This document shows positions 34,231 through 42,353 of a DNA stretch of 64,000 nucleotides, piece after piece. The notes under the pieces are model-generated. The model did no database searches and had not been told where the DNA came from. It saw only the letters and a program-made list of their open reading frames with translations. Both the position numbers and the translations under genes were made by a program. Source of the DNA: Mumia flava (GTDB lineage: Bacteria > Actinomycetota > Actinomycetes > Propionibacteriales > Nocardioidaceae); contig NZ_PGEZ01000003.1 in the NCBI RefSeq assembly GCF_002797495.1, positions 35,101-99,100 on the forward strand, written 5' to 3'. The first letter of the stretch is position 1, and every line of letters starts with the position of its first letter.

Positions 34231-35042
34231 CGGCTGACCTCCTCGACCTCGCGGGTGGCGAGCCGGCGCGCGAGGTTCGCGGCGAGCAGCTCGCGGGTGT
34301 ACGGGTGCTGCGGGTCGGCGAGCACGGCCCGGGTCGTCCCGGACTCGACGACGTCGCCGAGCCTCATCACGGCGATCCGCTCGCACACCGACGCGACCAC
34401 CGCGAGGTCGTGGCTGACGAACGCCATCGCGGTCCCGCGCTCGGTGACGAGCGCGCGGAGCAGGTCGAGGATCTGCGCCTGGACGCGCACGTCGAGCGCG
34501 GTGGTCGGCTCGTCGCAGAGCAGCACGTCGGGGTCGACCGACAGGGCCGCCGCGATCACCACGCGCTGCCGCATCCCGCCGGACAGCTCGTGCGGCCACG
34601 CCCGGACCCGCTCGGCGGCGCGGTCGATCCCGACGCTGTCGAGCAGCTCGACCGTCGCACGCCGGGCGTCACGACGCGACGTACCCGGGTGGTGGCGACG
34701 CCACGTGCCGGCGACCAGGTCGCCGACGCGCATCGTCGGGTTCAGGGCGGTCGCGGGCTCCTGGAAGATCATCGCGGCGCGGCCGGTCCGCTCGACCGTG
34801 CCGGTGGCGCGCAGCGTGGGCGGCAGGATGTCCATCACCGCCCGCAGCGTCAGGCTCTTGCCGCTGCCGGACTCACCGACGATCCCGAGGGTCTCGCCCG
34901 GCCGCAGCGCCAGCGAGACGCCGTGGACGAGCTCGTGGTCGTCGTCGGCGCGGGCCACCCGCAGGTCGTCGAGGCGGAGCACCGGCGCGTCGTCCCGTAC
35001 GGGAGCGTGGCCGGTGGTCGGTGTCGCGGTCGTCGGGCTCAT
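34227..35042 (-). CDS. ABC importer ATP-binding protein (DppD-like)
   Basis: 271 residues: Walker A GESGSGKSLTLRAVM, signature LSGGMRQRVVIAAAL, Walker B LLCDEPTTALD, His in VSHDLAVV, end motif ADPQHPYTRELL. Second nucleotide-binding subunit of the operon's importer. The ATG at 35042 overlaps the DppC stop. Confidence 0.93.
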   Translation of the reverse strand: MSPTTATPTTGHAPVRDDAPVLRLDDLRVARADDDHELVHGVSLALRPGETLGIVGESGSGKSLTLRAVMDILPPTLRATGTVERTGRAAMIFQEPATALNPTMRVGDLVAGTWRRHHPGTSRRDARRATVELLDSVGIDRAAERVRAWPHELSGGMRQRVVIAAALSVDPDVLLCDEPTTALDVRVQAQILDLLRALVTERGTAMAFVSHDLAVVASVCERIAVMRLGDVVESGTTRAVLADPQHPYTRELLAANLARRLATREVEEVSR

Positions 35043-35902
35043 CGGCGGGCACCCCTGTCCTGGAGGCCGTCGCCGACGAGCGCGAACCCGAAGGCGAGGG
35101 CGGTGATGACCAGACCCGGCACGACCGTGAGCCACGCCGCGGTGGTGATGTACGGCTGCGCGGCCGCGATCATGCTTCCCCACTCGGGCGTCGGCTGCTG
35201 GACCCCGAACCCGAGGAACGAGAACGCCGCCAGCGCCGTCACCGCGAACACGAGGTCCGAGGTGAGGTAGACGACGGTCTGCTTGAGGGTGTTGGGAAGG
35301 ACGTGCCGGACGATGATGCGGCCCGTGCCGAACCCGGCCGTGACGGCGGCGGTCACGTACTCCGAGGACCGGATCCGCAGCACCTCGGCGCGGATCAGCC
35401 GGGCGTACACGACCCAGCCGACCATCGTGAAGCTGATCAGCAGCGAGCGGACGCCCGGCCCGAGGCTGAAGACCAGCACGATCATCAGGATGTACATCGG
35501 GAAGGCCTGGAGCAGGTCGCTGACTCGCATCACGACCGCGTCGAACCAGCCCCCGACGTACCCGCAGATCACGCCGAGCGTCGTCCCGAGGAGGCACGGC
35601 AGGATCGTGCCGAGAGCGGCGACGGGGAGGTCGACGCGGGCCGCGTAGATGATCCGGCTGAGCTGGTCGCGGCCGAGCTCGTCGGTGCCGAGCCAGTGGA
35701 CGGACGACGGCGGCTGCAGGGCGTTCGTGACGTCCTGCGCGATCGGGTCGTACGGGGCGAGCCACGGAGCGAGCAGGGCGGTGAGCGTGAAGAGGCCGAC
35801 GACGACGAGTCCGATCGTCAGCTTCCAGCGGCCGCCCTTGCGGGTGGAGGCCTGGGCTGCGGCGGACCCGAGCGGCCCCGCCTGGAGGGTGCTGGTGCTC
35901 AT
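35039..35902 (-). CDS. ABC importer permease (DppC-like)
   Basis: 287 residues with the N-terminal membrane segment LTIGLVVVGLFTLTALLAPWLAPYDP, then VHWLGTDELGRDQLSRIIYAARVDL and five more hydrophobic segments, ending in LVITALAFGFALVGDGLQDR. In contrast to the importer at 4-9 kb, the permease and ATPase are separate here. The ATG at 35902 overlaps the DppB stop. Confidence 0.93.
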   Translation of the reverse strand: MSTSTLQAGPLGSAAAQASTRKGGRWKLTIGLVVVGLFTLTALLAPWLAPYDPIAQDVTNALQPPSSVHWLGTDELGRDQLSRIIYAARVDLPVAALGTILPCLLGTTLGVICGYVGGWFDAVVMRVSDLLQAFPMYILMIVLVFSLGPGVRSLLISFTMVGWVVYARLIRAEVLRIRSSEYVTAAVTAGFGTGRIIVRHVLPNTLKQTVVYLTSDLVFAVTALAAFSFLGFGVQQPTPEWGSMIAAAQPYITTAAWLTVVPGLVITALAFGFALVGDGLQDRGARR

Positions 35903-36846
35903 GCGCTGATCCTCACGCGGGGGTCGACGATCGCGGTCACGATGTCGGAGAGCAGGTACAGGAGGACGACGAGCACCGCGAAGACGATCGCGTACCCCTG
36001 GACGAGCGGGAAGTCACGGGTGCTGGCCGCGGTCACGAGACCCTGGCCCATCCCGGGCAGGCCGAAGGCCACCTCGACGACCACCGTGCCGAACAGCGCG
36101 TAGCCGGCCTGGGCTGCGGTGACCGTGATGAGCGGCGGGACGGCGTTGCGGAGCTGGAAGCGGCGCAGCAGTCCGACGCCGCCGTAGCCGAGCGTGCGGC
36201 CCGCGAGCACGAACTCGGCGTCGGACAGCTCCATCATCCGCGCGCGCAGGCTGCGGATCATCGGCGGCGCGATCCCGATCGCCACCACGAAGGCCGGCAG
36301 CACGAGCGAGCGCGCGTACTCGATCCCGCCGTCGCCGATCCCGGCGACCGGGAACCAGCCCGTCGGCAGGGCGATCAGACGGATCGCCATGATCGCGACC
36401 CAGAACGTCGGCAGACCGATCCCGAGCACACCGAGCGCCCGTACGGCGTGGTCGACCGGACCGTCCGGACGCCGCGCGGCGAGGACCGCCAGCGGGACGG
36501 CCATCAGCAGGGCGAGCAGCACGCCCGCGACGGCCACCGAGAGCGTGACCGGAAGCTGGGCGGCGATCTGCGAGGTGACCGTCTGGCCCGACTTGAACGA
36601 CGTGCCCAGGTCGCCCGAGAGCACCTGCCCGACGTAGTCCACGTAGCGCGTCAGCACCGGCTGGTCGAGCCCGAGCTGGTGTGCGACCGCGTCGACCTGC
36701 GACTGCGGGGCCCGCGGGCCGGCCACCAGCCGCGCCGGGTCCCCCGGGGTGAGGCTGAGCAGCAGCATCACGAGCAGGAGGATCCCCAGCAGGAGCGGCA
36801 CCAGGCTCAGGACCCGCCGGACGATGAACCCGTACCGGCTGCTCAC
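35899..36846 (-). CDS. ABC importer permease (DppB-like)
   Basis: About 315 residues: N-terminal membrane helix VLSLVPLLLGILLLVMLLLSLTPGDPARLV, transport core with VVVEVAFGLPGMGQGLV, and final helix YAIVFAVLVVLLYLLSDIVTAIVDPRVRI. The GTG at 36846 overlaps the stop of the solute-binding protein gene (GTGA); a longer reading has no homology-like content. Confidence 0.93.
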   Translation of the reverse strand: MSSRYGFIVRRVLSLVPLLLGILLLVMLLLSLTPGDPARLVAGPRAPQSQVDAVAHQLGLDQPVLTRYVDYVGQVLSGDLGTSFKSGQTVTSQIAAQLPVTLSVAVAGVLLALLMAVPLAVLAARRPDGPVDHAVRALGVLGIGLPTFWVAIMAIRLIALPTGWFPVAGIGDGGIEYARSLVLPAFVVAIGIAPPMIRSLRARMMELSDAEFVLAGRTLGYGGVGLLRRFQLRNAVPPLITVTAAQAGYALFGTVVVEVAFGLPGMGQGLVTAASTRDFPLVQGYAIVFAVLVVLLYLLSDIVTAIVDPRVRISA

Positions 36847-38363
36847 TCGGTCGTCCAGACGTCGTCGAAGTAGTAGGTGCCCCACGGGGTGATGTCGACG
36901 CCGTGCGCGTCGTCACCGACCGCCTCGAGCGCCGAGATGTGGGCGAGCGCGAGGAACGGGGCCTGCTCGGACCAGCGGTCCTGCATCCGGGTCACGATCG
37001 ACTTCTTGTCGTCCTCGGTCGCAGCCGCGGCGTACTCGGTGAGGTCGCCGATCAGGTCGTCGACGGGCGCCCCGGTGAACATCGAGCTGGTCGCTGCGAC
37101 GTACCACGCGGGGTCGGCGACGTCGGGCGAGATCGCGTTGTAGGCGAAGATCCCGAGCTGGTAGTCGCCGCCGGAGATCGACGCGAAGTTCGTGGACGCG
37201 TCGGCCGAGCGCAGGTCGACGGTGATGCCGACCGCCGCGAGGTTCTCCTGGATGATCTGCGCCATCAGCGTCGAGCTCGGGTCGTTCGGATAGGTGAACG
37301 TCAGCTTCGCCGGTGCCGAGGAGGCGCCGTCGAGCAGCTCCTGCGCCTGGGCGGCGTCCTGGCTGAAGTACGGCTCCGACGGCGGCGCCCAGTTCGGGCT
37401 GTTGGTCGGCAGCGCACCCGTCGGGACCACCCCGTACCCCCGCAGCGCCGTGCTGACGATCGCGTCGTAGTCGATCGCGTACCCGATCGCGCGGCGGACG
37501 GCGGGGTCGGACAGCGCCGGGTCCTGGGTGTTCATCAGGAGCAGCGGCGTCAGGTGCTCGGACTCCGCCTGGACGTTCTGCTCGGGGAGGCTGTCCGCGG
37601 TCACCGGGAGGATCTCGTCGGCGGTGTCGATCTCGCCGGACTGGAGCCGGAGCACGATCGAGTTGGGGTCGCTGGCGAACGTGCTGACGATCTCGTCGAC
37701 GTACGGGCGGTCCTCGCGGTAGTAGTGGTCGCTGCGCTCGAGCACGACCTCGCCGTTGGTGCTCCACGTCGAGACCGTGTACGGGCCGGCGCCGACCGGC
37801 TGCTTCCAGAAGGCCTGCGCGGTCCTGCCGCCGAAGTCCTTCGGCACGACACCGGCCACGGCCCAGGAGAGGTAGACCGGGAAGGTGGTGTCGGGCGCGA
37901 CCAGGTGGAGCTCGATCGTGTGGTCGTCGACGACCTTCGTCGCCTCGACGGCCGAGTAGGTCGCGCCGTAGTTGGCTCCCTGCTTCCAGACGTCGACGGA
38001 GAACGCGACGTCGGCGGCGGTGACCGGGCTGCCGTCGCTGAAGGTGGCGTCGGGGTTCAGCGTGAGCGTCAGGACGGTGCTGTCGTCGTTGAACGTCCAC
38101 TCCGTCGCGAGGCCGGGGACCAGCTCGGTGCCGTCTCCCGACGTCCGGATCAGCGGCTCGATCACGGCCTGCGAGATCTGGTACGAGGAGTTCAGGGTCT
38201 GCTTGTCGAGCTCGAAGCCCTCGAACGGGTTCGCGCGCACGACGTCGAGCGTGCCGCCCGCGACCGGGTCGCCGGAGGCGTCGGCGTCGGTCGCGGCGGG
38301 CGAGCAGGCGGAGAGAGCGAGCAGGGCGGCCGCGGCGAGGGGGCCGGCGAGACGACGGAACAT
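36843..38363 (-). CDS. Extracellular solute-binding lipoprotein (SBP family 5)
   Basis: 506 residues with signal MFRRLAGPLAAAALLALSAC (lipobox LSAC) and a family-5 binding domain (VLTLTLNPDATFSDGSPVTAADVAFSVDVWK). First gene of the ten-gene operon. Given the downstream enzymes, the ligand may be agmatine, a methylated arginine or a larger guanidino compound; this is inference from context, since family 5 mostly binds peptides. A repeated TTCAAA element lies just upstream. Confidence 0.95.
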   Translation of the reverse strand: MFRRLAGPLAAAALLALSACSPAATDADASGDPVAGGTLDVVRANPFEGFELDKQTLNSSYQISQAVIEPLIRTSGDGTELVPGLATEWTFNDDSTVLTLTLNPDATFSDGSPVTAADVAFSVDVWKQGANYGATYSAVEATKVVDDHTIELHLVAPDTTFPVYLSWAVAGVVPKDFGGRTAQAFWKQPVGAGPYTVSTWSTNGEVVLERSDHYYREDRPYVDEIVSTFASDPNSIVLRLQSGEIDTADEILPVTADSLPEQNVQAESEHLTPLLLMNTQDPALSDPAVRRAIGYAIDYDAIVSTALRGYGVVPTGALPTNSPNWAPPSEPYFSQDAAQAQELLDGASSAPAKLTFTYPNDPSSTLMAQIIQENLAAVGITVDLRSADASTNFASISGGDYQLGIFAYNAISPDVADPAWYVAATSSMFTGAPVDDLIGDLTEYAAAATEDDKKSIVTRMQDRWSEQAPFLALAHISALEAVGDDAHGVDITPWGTYYFDDVWTTE

Positions 38364-38383
38364 GGGTGACCCTTCGACGAAAA

Positions 38384-38412
38384 TTTGAGTCGGGTTCAAA
38401 GTTTCGTTCAAA
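38384..38412. promoter_or_regulatory. Candidate operator/promoter of the guanidino operon
   Basis: AT-rich island containing GTTCAAA twice (38394-38400 and 38406-38412, 12-bp spacing) and the dyad TTTGA-N7-TCAAA (38384-38400). It is 21-50 bp upstream of the first ATG. The likely ligand is the TetR protein encoded in the operon. Confidence 0.6.
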
Positions 38413-38537
38413 CTAGGCCCGCCGGACGCCCTTGGCAAGGGGTTGCGCCGACATTTACGAGGGCTTTACGCGACGGAAACCGTTGTTCACGCCGCGCCCG
38501 ACGACGGAATTAGGCGCAATGCCGGGGCGAATCGCCC

Positions 38538-39668
38538 TCAGCCGTGGTCGAGGGCGCGGTCGACCTGGGCCTGGGTCATCCCGGTCGCGTACAGCAGGTC
38601 CGACGCGATCGCCCGGACCTGGGCGACCACGGCGGCGTCGTTGATCGTCGCGGCGCTCGGCAGCGCCGTCGTGGCGAGCCGCGCCGCCTCGATCAGCTGC
38701 GAGCGCGCCTCGTCGAAGGCGTACTGGAGCGAGAGGTCGTCGGCGAACACCCCGACGGAGCGGTGCAGCAGCCCGACCGCTTCCGGCATCCCGTCGGGCG
38801 ACCGCTCGCCGTGCCGCAGCATGGTGTGCACCCTGCGGGCGAGCACCCGCGTGTCCCGCACGGCGTTGTCGACGTCGCGGACCGCCGACACGTACAGGTC
38901 GACGTGGGTCCGCTGCCGCCACCGCAACGGCGAGAGCCGGGCGACCTCCGCCGCGGAGTCGACGGTGCCGCCGAGCGACTCGATCACCGGCTGGAGCCCG
39001 CGCGCCTCCTGCAGCGCCGTCCACGCCGGCCCTGCGTCGCCGAGCCGCAGCGACGCCTCGATGTCACGCAGCGCGATCGACAGCCCGGCGAGCACGCGCT
39101 TCACCTGGCTGTCGAGCCGACGGACCGGATTCATGGGCACCAGCAGCACGAGGGCCAGCCCGACGAGCCCACCGACCGAGGCGTCGATGAACCTCCCGAT
39201 CGCAGGGTCGCCCGACGACAGCGGCGCGATCGCGGCCAGGAGGCTCGCCGACGTGGCCGCCTGCGTACGCGCGAGGCCGCGCAGGCCGAGGAACGTCGCG
39301 GCGGCCACCGCGAGGAAGACGATCACCATGATCTGCCACGCCCCGCGGCCGATGACCATGATGAGGAGCTCACCGACGAGCACGCCCACCGAGACCCCGA
39401 CGACCAGCTCGACGGTGATGCGCCAGCGTCCGCCGGCTCCGCCGTAGATCACCAGGATCGCCGCGACCGGCGCGAAGAACGGCTGCGGGTGTCCGACGAG
39501 GTCGTGCGCCACGAACCACGCGAGCCCGGCGGCCACCGCGACCTGGACCAGGCTGGTCGTCTCTGCACGGACCGCGATCAGACGGGACCGCAGCGAGCTC
39601 GGCAGCCGGGTGGTGCGGGCGTCGGCCCGCTCCCCCACCCGCGTCAGGAACCCCTGCCCTCGAGCCAT
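38538..39668 (-). CDS. FUSC-family membrane protein
   Basis: 376 residues. The N-terminal half has about six membrane segments (from SLVQVAVAAGLAWFVAHDL to VGGLVGLALVLLVPMNPV), with the FUSC-like core PFFAPVAAILVIYGGAGGRWRITVELVVGVSVGVLVG. The C-terminal half is helical and cytoplasmic (about 190-376). Resembles aromatic-acid/fusaric-acid exporter subunits; transport role unproven. Single gene on the minus strand. Confidence 0.85.
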   Translation of the reverse strand: MARGQGFLTRVGERADARTTRLPSSLRSRLIAVRAETTSLVQVAVAAGLAWFVAHDLVGHPQPFFAPVAAILVIYGGAGGRWRITVELVVGVSVGVLVGELLIMVIGRGAWQIMVIVFLAVAAATFLGLRGLARTQAATSASLLAAIAPLSSGDPAIGRFIDASVGGLVGLALVLLVPMNPVRRLDSQVKRVLAGLSIALRDIEASLRLGDAGPAWTALQEARGLQPVIESLGGTVDSAAEVARLSPLRWRQRTHVDLYVSAVRDVDNAVRDTRVLARRVHTMLRHGERSPDGMPEAVGLLHRSVGVFADDLSLQYAFDEARSQLIEAARLATTALPSAATINDAAVVAQVRAIASDLLYATGMTQAQVDRALDHG

Positions 39669-39692
39669 CGCCGCGCCCGCGCCGTCAGCTCG

Positions 39693-40013
39693 TCACAGGT
39701 ACAGCCCGGTCTGGTCGTCGTCGATCCGCTCGGCGGCGACGGCGTGGAGGTCACGCTCACGGAGCAGGATCAGGTCGCGGCCCCGGACCTCGACCTCGGC
39801 GCGCTCGTCCGGGTCGAACAGCACCCGGTCGCCGATCTGGACCGTCCGCACGCTGCCCCCGACCGCCTCGACCCGGGCCCAGGACAGCCGGCGGCCCATC
39901 GCGGCGGTCGCCGGGATCACGATCCCGCCGGTCGACCGACGGTCCCCGGACTCGTTGTCCAACGACACCAGCAACCGGTCGTGGAGCATCCGGATCGGGA
40001 GGCCGTCGGCCAT
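39693..40013 (-). CDS. GroES-like co-chaperonin protein
   Basis: 106 residues following the Cpn10 pattern: IRMLHDRLLVSLDNESGDRRSTGGIVIPATA with the mobile loop, then WARVEAVGGSVRTVQIGDRVLFDP and VEVRGRDLILLRERDLHAVA. It carries a C-terminal extension (ERIDDDQTGLYL) and has no groEL neighbour, so it is probably a paralogue of the main GroES. Its ATG directly abuts the stop of the DUF3618 gene. Confidence 0.85.
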   Translation of the reverse strand: MADGLPIRMLHDRLLVSLDNESGDRRSTGGIVIPATAAMGRRLSWARVEAVGGSVRTVQIGDRVLFDPDERAEVEVRGRDLILLRERDLHAVAAERIDDDQTGLYL

Positions 40014-40298
40014 TCAGTCGCTCACGATCTTGCGGATCAGGACGACGAGGCCCACGAGCACGACCGTCCCGCCGACGACCGGCCCGATCGTCTCCATCCG
40101 CGGCTGGCCGTCCTCGGTGACGAACTTCGCCTTGATGTCCGCCAGCGTGCGGCGCGCGACGTTCTTCGGCGCCGTCCGGTCGACCAGCTGGTCGATCGTG
40201 CCGGCCAACCGGGCCCGCGCCTCGTCGATCTGCGCGACGAGCTCGTCGGGCGTGCCCGTGATCGTCGTCGGGACCTCCGGCCGGGAATGCGTGCTCAC
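40014..40298 (-). CDS. DUF3618 membrane protein
   Basis: 94 residues. The helix TPDELVAQIDEARARLAGTIDQLVDRTAPKNVARRT is characteristic of DUF3618, followed by one C-terminal membrane segment (TIGPVVGGTVVLVGLVVLIRKI). The GTG at 40298 follows GAGGAG. Function unknown. Common beside small stress or cell-envelope genes in actinobacteria. Confidence 0.85.
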   Translation of the reverse strand: MSTHSRPEVPTTITGTPDELVAQIDEARARLAGTIDQLVDRTAPKNVARRTLADIKAKFVTEDGQPRMETIGPVVGGTVVLVGLVVLIRKIVSD

Positions 40299-40386
40299 GG
40301 TGTCTCCTCGCTCGCCGGGGGCCTGGACAGGCCCGGGGACGACTCGCCTCTCGATGTCACGGTACCGATAGGCAAGGATAGGGGCT

Positions 40387-40854
40387 ATGACCACTCGACT
40401 GCAGCCAGGTGACACCGCGCCGGACTTCACGCTCACCGACGACACCGGTCGCGAGGTGACGCTGTCGGACCTGCGCGGCGGCAAGGTGATCGTGTACTTC
40501 TACCCCGCCGCGATGACCCCCGGCTGCACGAAGGAGGCCTGCGACTTCACCGCGGAGCGGGAGTCGCTGGACGCCTCCGGTTACACCGTGCTCGGGATCT
40601 CCCCGGACAAGCCCGAGAAGCTCGCGAAGTTCCGCGAGAAGGAGGGCCTCGGCATCACGCTGCTCTCGGACCCCGACAAGGGGGTTCTGCGGGCCTGGGG
40701 CGCGTTCGGCGAGAAGAAGCTCTACGGGAAGGTGATCGAGGGCGTCATCCGCTCCACGTTCGTGGTCGACGAGGACGGCGCCATCACCTCGGCCCAGTAC
40801 AACGTCAAGGCCACCGGCCACGTCGAGCGCCTGCTCCGCCAGCTCGCGATCTGA
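40387..40854 (+). CDS. bcp: Peroxiredoxin of the Bcp/PrxQ type
   Basis: 155 residues. The peroxidatic Cys is in TPGCTKEACDF, with a second Cys five residues later in the same helix, the atypical two-cysteine arrangement of Bcp. The thioredoxin-like core includes TVLGISPDKPEKLAKFREKEGL. Thiol-dependent removal of hydrogen peroxide and organic peroxides. Divergent from the DUF3618 gene. Confidence 0.94.
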   Translation: MTTRLQPGDTAPDFTLTDDTGREVTLSDLRGGKVIVYFYPAAMTPGCTKEACDFTAERESLDASGYTVLGISPDKPEKLAKFREKEGLGITLLSDPDKGVLRAWGAFGEKKLYGKVIEGVIRSTFVVDEDGAITSAQYNVKATGHVERLLRQLAI

Positions 40855-40863
40855 CCCTCGGCC

Positions 40864-40985
40864 CCTCCGCTGGTCGAGGCGCGAGCGGAGCGAACGATGC
40901 CCTCCGCTGGTCGAGGCGCGAGCGCAACCCTCCGCTGGTCGAGGCGCGAGCGGAGCGAGCGATCGAGACCCCCGTTCTCGATCGG
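40864..40985. repeat. Dispersed repeat cluster (GCTGGTCGAGG family)
   Basis: Three copies of CCGCTGGTCGAGGCGCGAGC (starting near 40866, 40904 and 40932). The last continues into GGAGCGAGCGATCGAGACCCC. The same element occurs at 63165-63271. It lies between the peroxiredoxin gene and tRNA-Leu. Confidence 0.85.
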
Positions 40986-41044
40986 GGCTCGTCCCTCACC
41001 CCGCGTCGAACCACGGACTGGCCCCTAGACTTGGCCCCGCACAC

Positions 41045-41126
41045 GCCGGTGTGGTGGAACTGGTAGACACGCAGGATTTAGGTTCCTGTGTCGCGAGACG
41101 TGCAGGTTCGAGTCCTGTCACCGGCA
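41045..41126 (+). tRNA. tRNA-Leu (anticodon UAG)
   Basis: 82 bases. The acceptor arms GCCGGTG (41045-41051) and CACCGGC (41119-41125) pair fully, with discriminator A at 41126. The anticodon stem CAGGA/TCCTG encloses the loop TTTAGGT, giving TAG, which decodes CUA. A long variable arm and T-arm GTTCGAGTC follow, as expected for a class II leucine tRNA. CCA is not encoded. The 3' end is the phage attachment site and remains intact at this junction. Confidence 0.95.
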
Positions 41127-41127
41127 C
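41107..41127. repeat. Attachment site at the tRNA junction
   Basis: 21 bases covering the T-arm and acceptor 3' strand of tRNA-Leu are repeated exactly at 59649-59669. Together they delimit the prophage; this copy keeps the tRNA functional. Confidence 0.92.
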
Positions 41128-41135
41128 CGATCTTT

Positions 41136-41169
41136 GGGCCGCTGACCTGCGATAACAGGTCGGCGGCCC
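41136..41169. terminator. Hairpin just inside the prophage, downstream of tRNA-Leu
   Basis: 14-bp stem with one G-T pair (41136-41149 with 41156-41169) and a 6-base loop. Positioned to terminate tRNA transcription at the phage boundary. Confidence 0.6.
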
Positions 41170-41265
41170 TTCGCGTGCAACATACGTGCGATAGGGCCTC
41201 CGGAACAGAACGGCCCCGGGCGGAGCGGCGACTCCGACCCAGGGCCTCGATCCACGGAGGCAACC

Positions 41266-41478
41266 GTGAACCGTACGCACACCGTACCCACCGGCCCGGC
41301 CCGAACGGTCCTGGCCTGCACCACGCTGGAGCAGCTCTGCTCGGGCGACGACGCCGCGATCCGTGCTGACGACGGCACGAACCCGCGCGCCTACGTCGTG
41401 ATGAGGCCCGACGGCACGCTCGACGTGCCCGAGGTCGCCGCGTACGTCCGCCGCGACGTCGAGGCGGTGGCGGCATGA
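41266..41478 (+). CDS. Small prophage protein, function unknown
   Basis: 70 residues from a GTG at 41266 preceded by GGAGG. No family recognised; the C-terminal half (YVVMRPDGTLDVPEVAAYVRRDVEAVAA) looks like a short helix-rich domain. It and the next gene are the only forward-strand genes of the prophage, opposite to the structural genes, so they are candidates for lysogeny-related functions. The stop overlaps the next ATG (ATGA). Confidence 0.6.
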   Translation: MNRTHTVPTGPARTVLACTTLEQLCSGDDAAIRADDGTNPRAYVVMRPDGTLDVPEVAAYVRRDVEAVAA

Positions 41479-41966
41479 GCACCATCGACCCGGCGGCGCT
41501 GTACCGCGCTGTCGACGACGCACTCGGCCCGGACGCCGGCGAGGTCTACGACGTCGGAGGCGTCGTGGCGACCCTGCTGGACAAGCTCGACGAGCCGACA
41601 TCATGCTCGGCTCCCGAAGAGCATGTCGATCGAGTTGTGCTCGTAGCGACCACCTCGATCCCCGCTGACGTCTTTTGGCTGGCAGTCGCCGACAACCGGC
41701 TGCCGGATCGCACCGGCCCCTGCCCGCAGGAGCTCTCGTGGTGCACCAGCCACGGATTCGGCGACGACCCCGGTGACCTGGGGTGGCACGAGCACGTCAT
41801 CAGCCGCGACGTCGCGGTGACGCTGGACCGCACGGTCAGCGACGAGCCTCGGGTCGCGATCGGCGGTCGGATCGGCGACGAGGAGTACCTCACCCCGTCG
41901 CAGGCCCAGGCACTCGCTGAGGACCTCGTGCGGGCCGCGGCGTACATCGCGGGGATCGACGACTGA
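41475..41966 (+). CDS. Prophage protein of unknown function
   Basis: 163 residues, not recognised. Acidic, with several Cys and His (CSAPEEHVDR, GPCPQELSWCTSHG, LGWHEHV) that might bind metal. The C-terminal helix is YLTPSQAQALAEDLVRAAAYIAGI. Coupled to the upstream 70-residue gene. Together they form a forward-strand pair next to the tRNA junction, a position often used by accessory or lysogenic-conversion genes. Confidence 0.65.
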   Translation: MSTIDPAALYRAVDDALGPDAGEVYDVGGVVATLLDKLDEPTSCSAPEEHVDRVVLVATTSIPADVFWLAVADNRLPDRTGPCPQELSWCTSHGFGDDPGDLGWHEHVISRDVAVTLDRTVSDEPRVAIGGRIGDEEYLTPSQAQALAEDLVRAAAYIAGIDD

Positions 41967-41984
41967 GCGAGGAAGCGCCGTCGC

Positions 41985-42140
41985 TCAGTCGCCGACGTCG
42001 TTGCGGCTGTAGCGCCGGCGCTTGCCGAGCTTGCGCTGCACGGCGATGGGGTCACGCTGGCGCCTGCCCTGCCCGCGGCGCTTCTGCGGCTTGCACATTG
42101 CACAGCCACGCCAGGAGCGGGACGGGTGAGCCTGCGACAT
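41985..42140 (-). CDS. Small basic Cys-containing protein
   Basis: 51 residues from the ATG at 42140; strongly basic with one CxxC (WRGCAMCKPQKRRGQGRR). Function unknown; could bind nucleic acid. It lies at the distal end of the structural transcript, 10 bp after the holin-like gene. Confidence 0.5.
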   Translation of the reverse strand: MSQAHPSRSWRGCAMCKPQKRRGQGRRQRDPIAVQRKLGKRRRYSRNDVGD

Positions 42141-42150
42141 GCCGGCCAGC

Positions 42151-42351
42151 CTAGCTCTGGGCGGCGGACTTCGCCTTCGCATTCGGCACGCGCCAGACGC
42201 CGTACAGGGTGCCGAGGCCTGCCAGCGCCACGGTGACCCACTCGGCGGTGGTGACGTGGTCGTCGGCGAGTGCGGTGCCGAGCGCGGTCAGGGTCGCGAT
42301 CGACGCGCCGACGAGGGCCTTGGCGACAGGCTTGAGGGTCTCGAGGTTCAT
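42151..42351 (-). CDS. Holin-like small membrane protein
   Basis: 66 residues with two hydrophobic segments (AKALVGASIATLTALGTALA and WVTVALAGLGTLYGVWRV) separated by a short polar turn, and a charged C-terminus. Size, topology and position directly after the endolysin gene support a holin. Confidence 0.72.
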   Translation of the reverse strand: MNLETLKPVAKALVGASIATLTALGTALADDHVTTAEWVTVALAGLGTLYGVWRVPNAKAKSAAQS

Positions 42352-42353
42352 AA

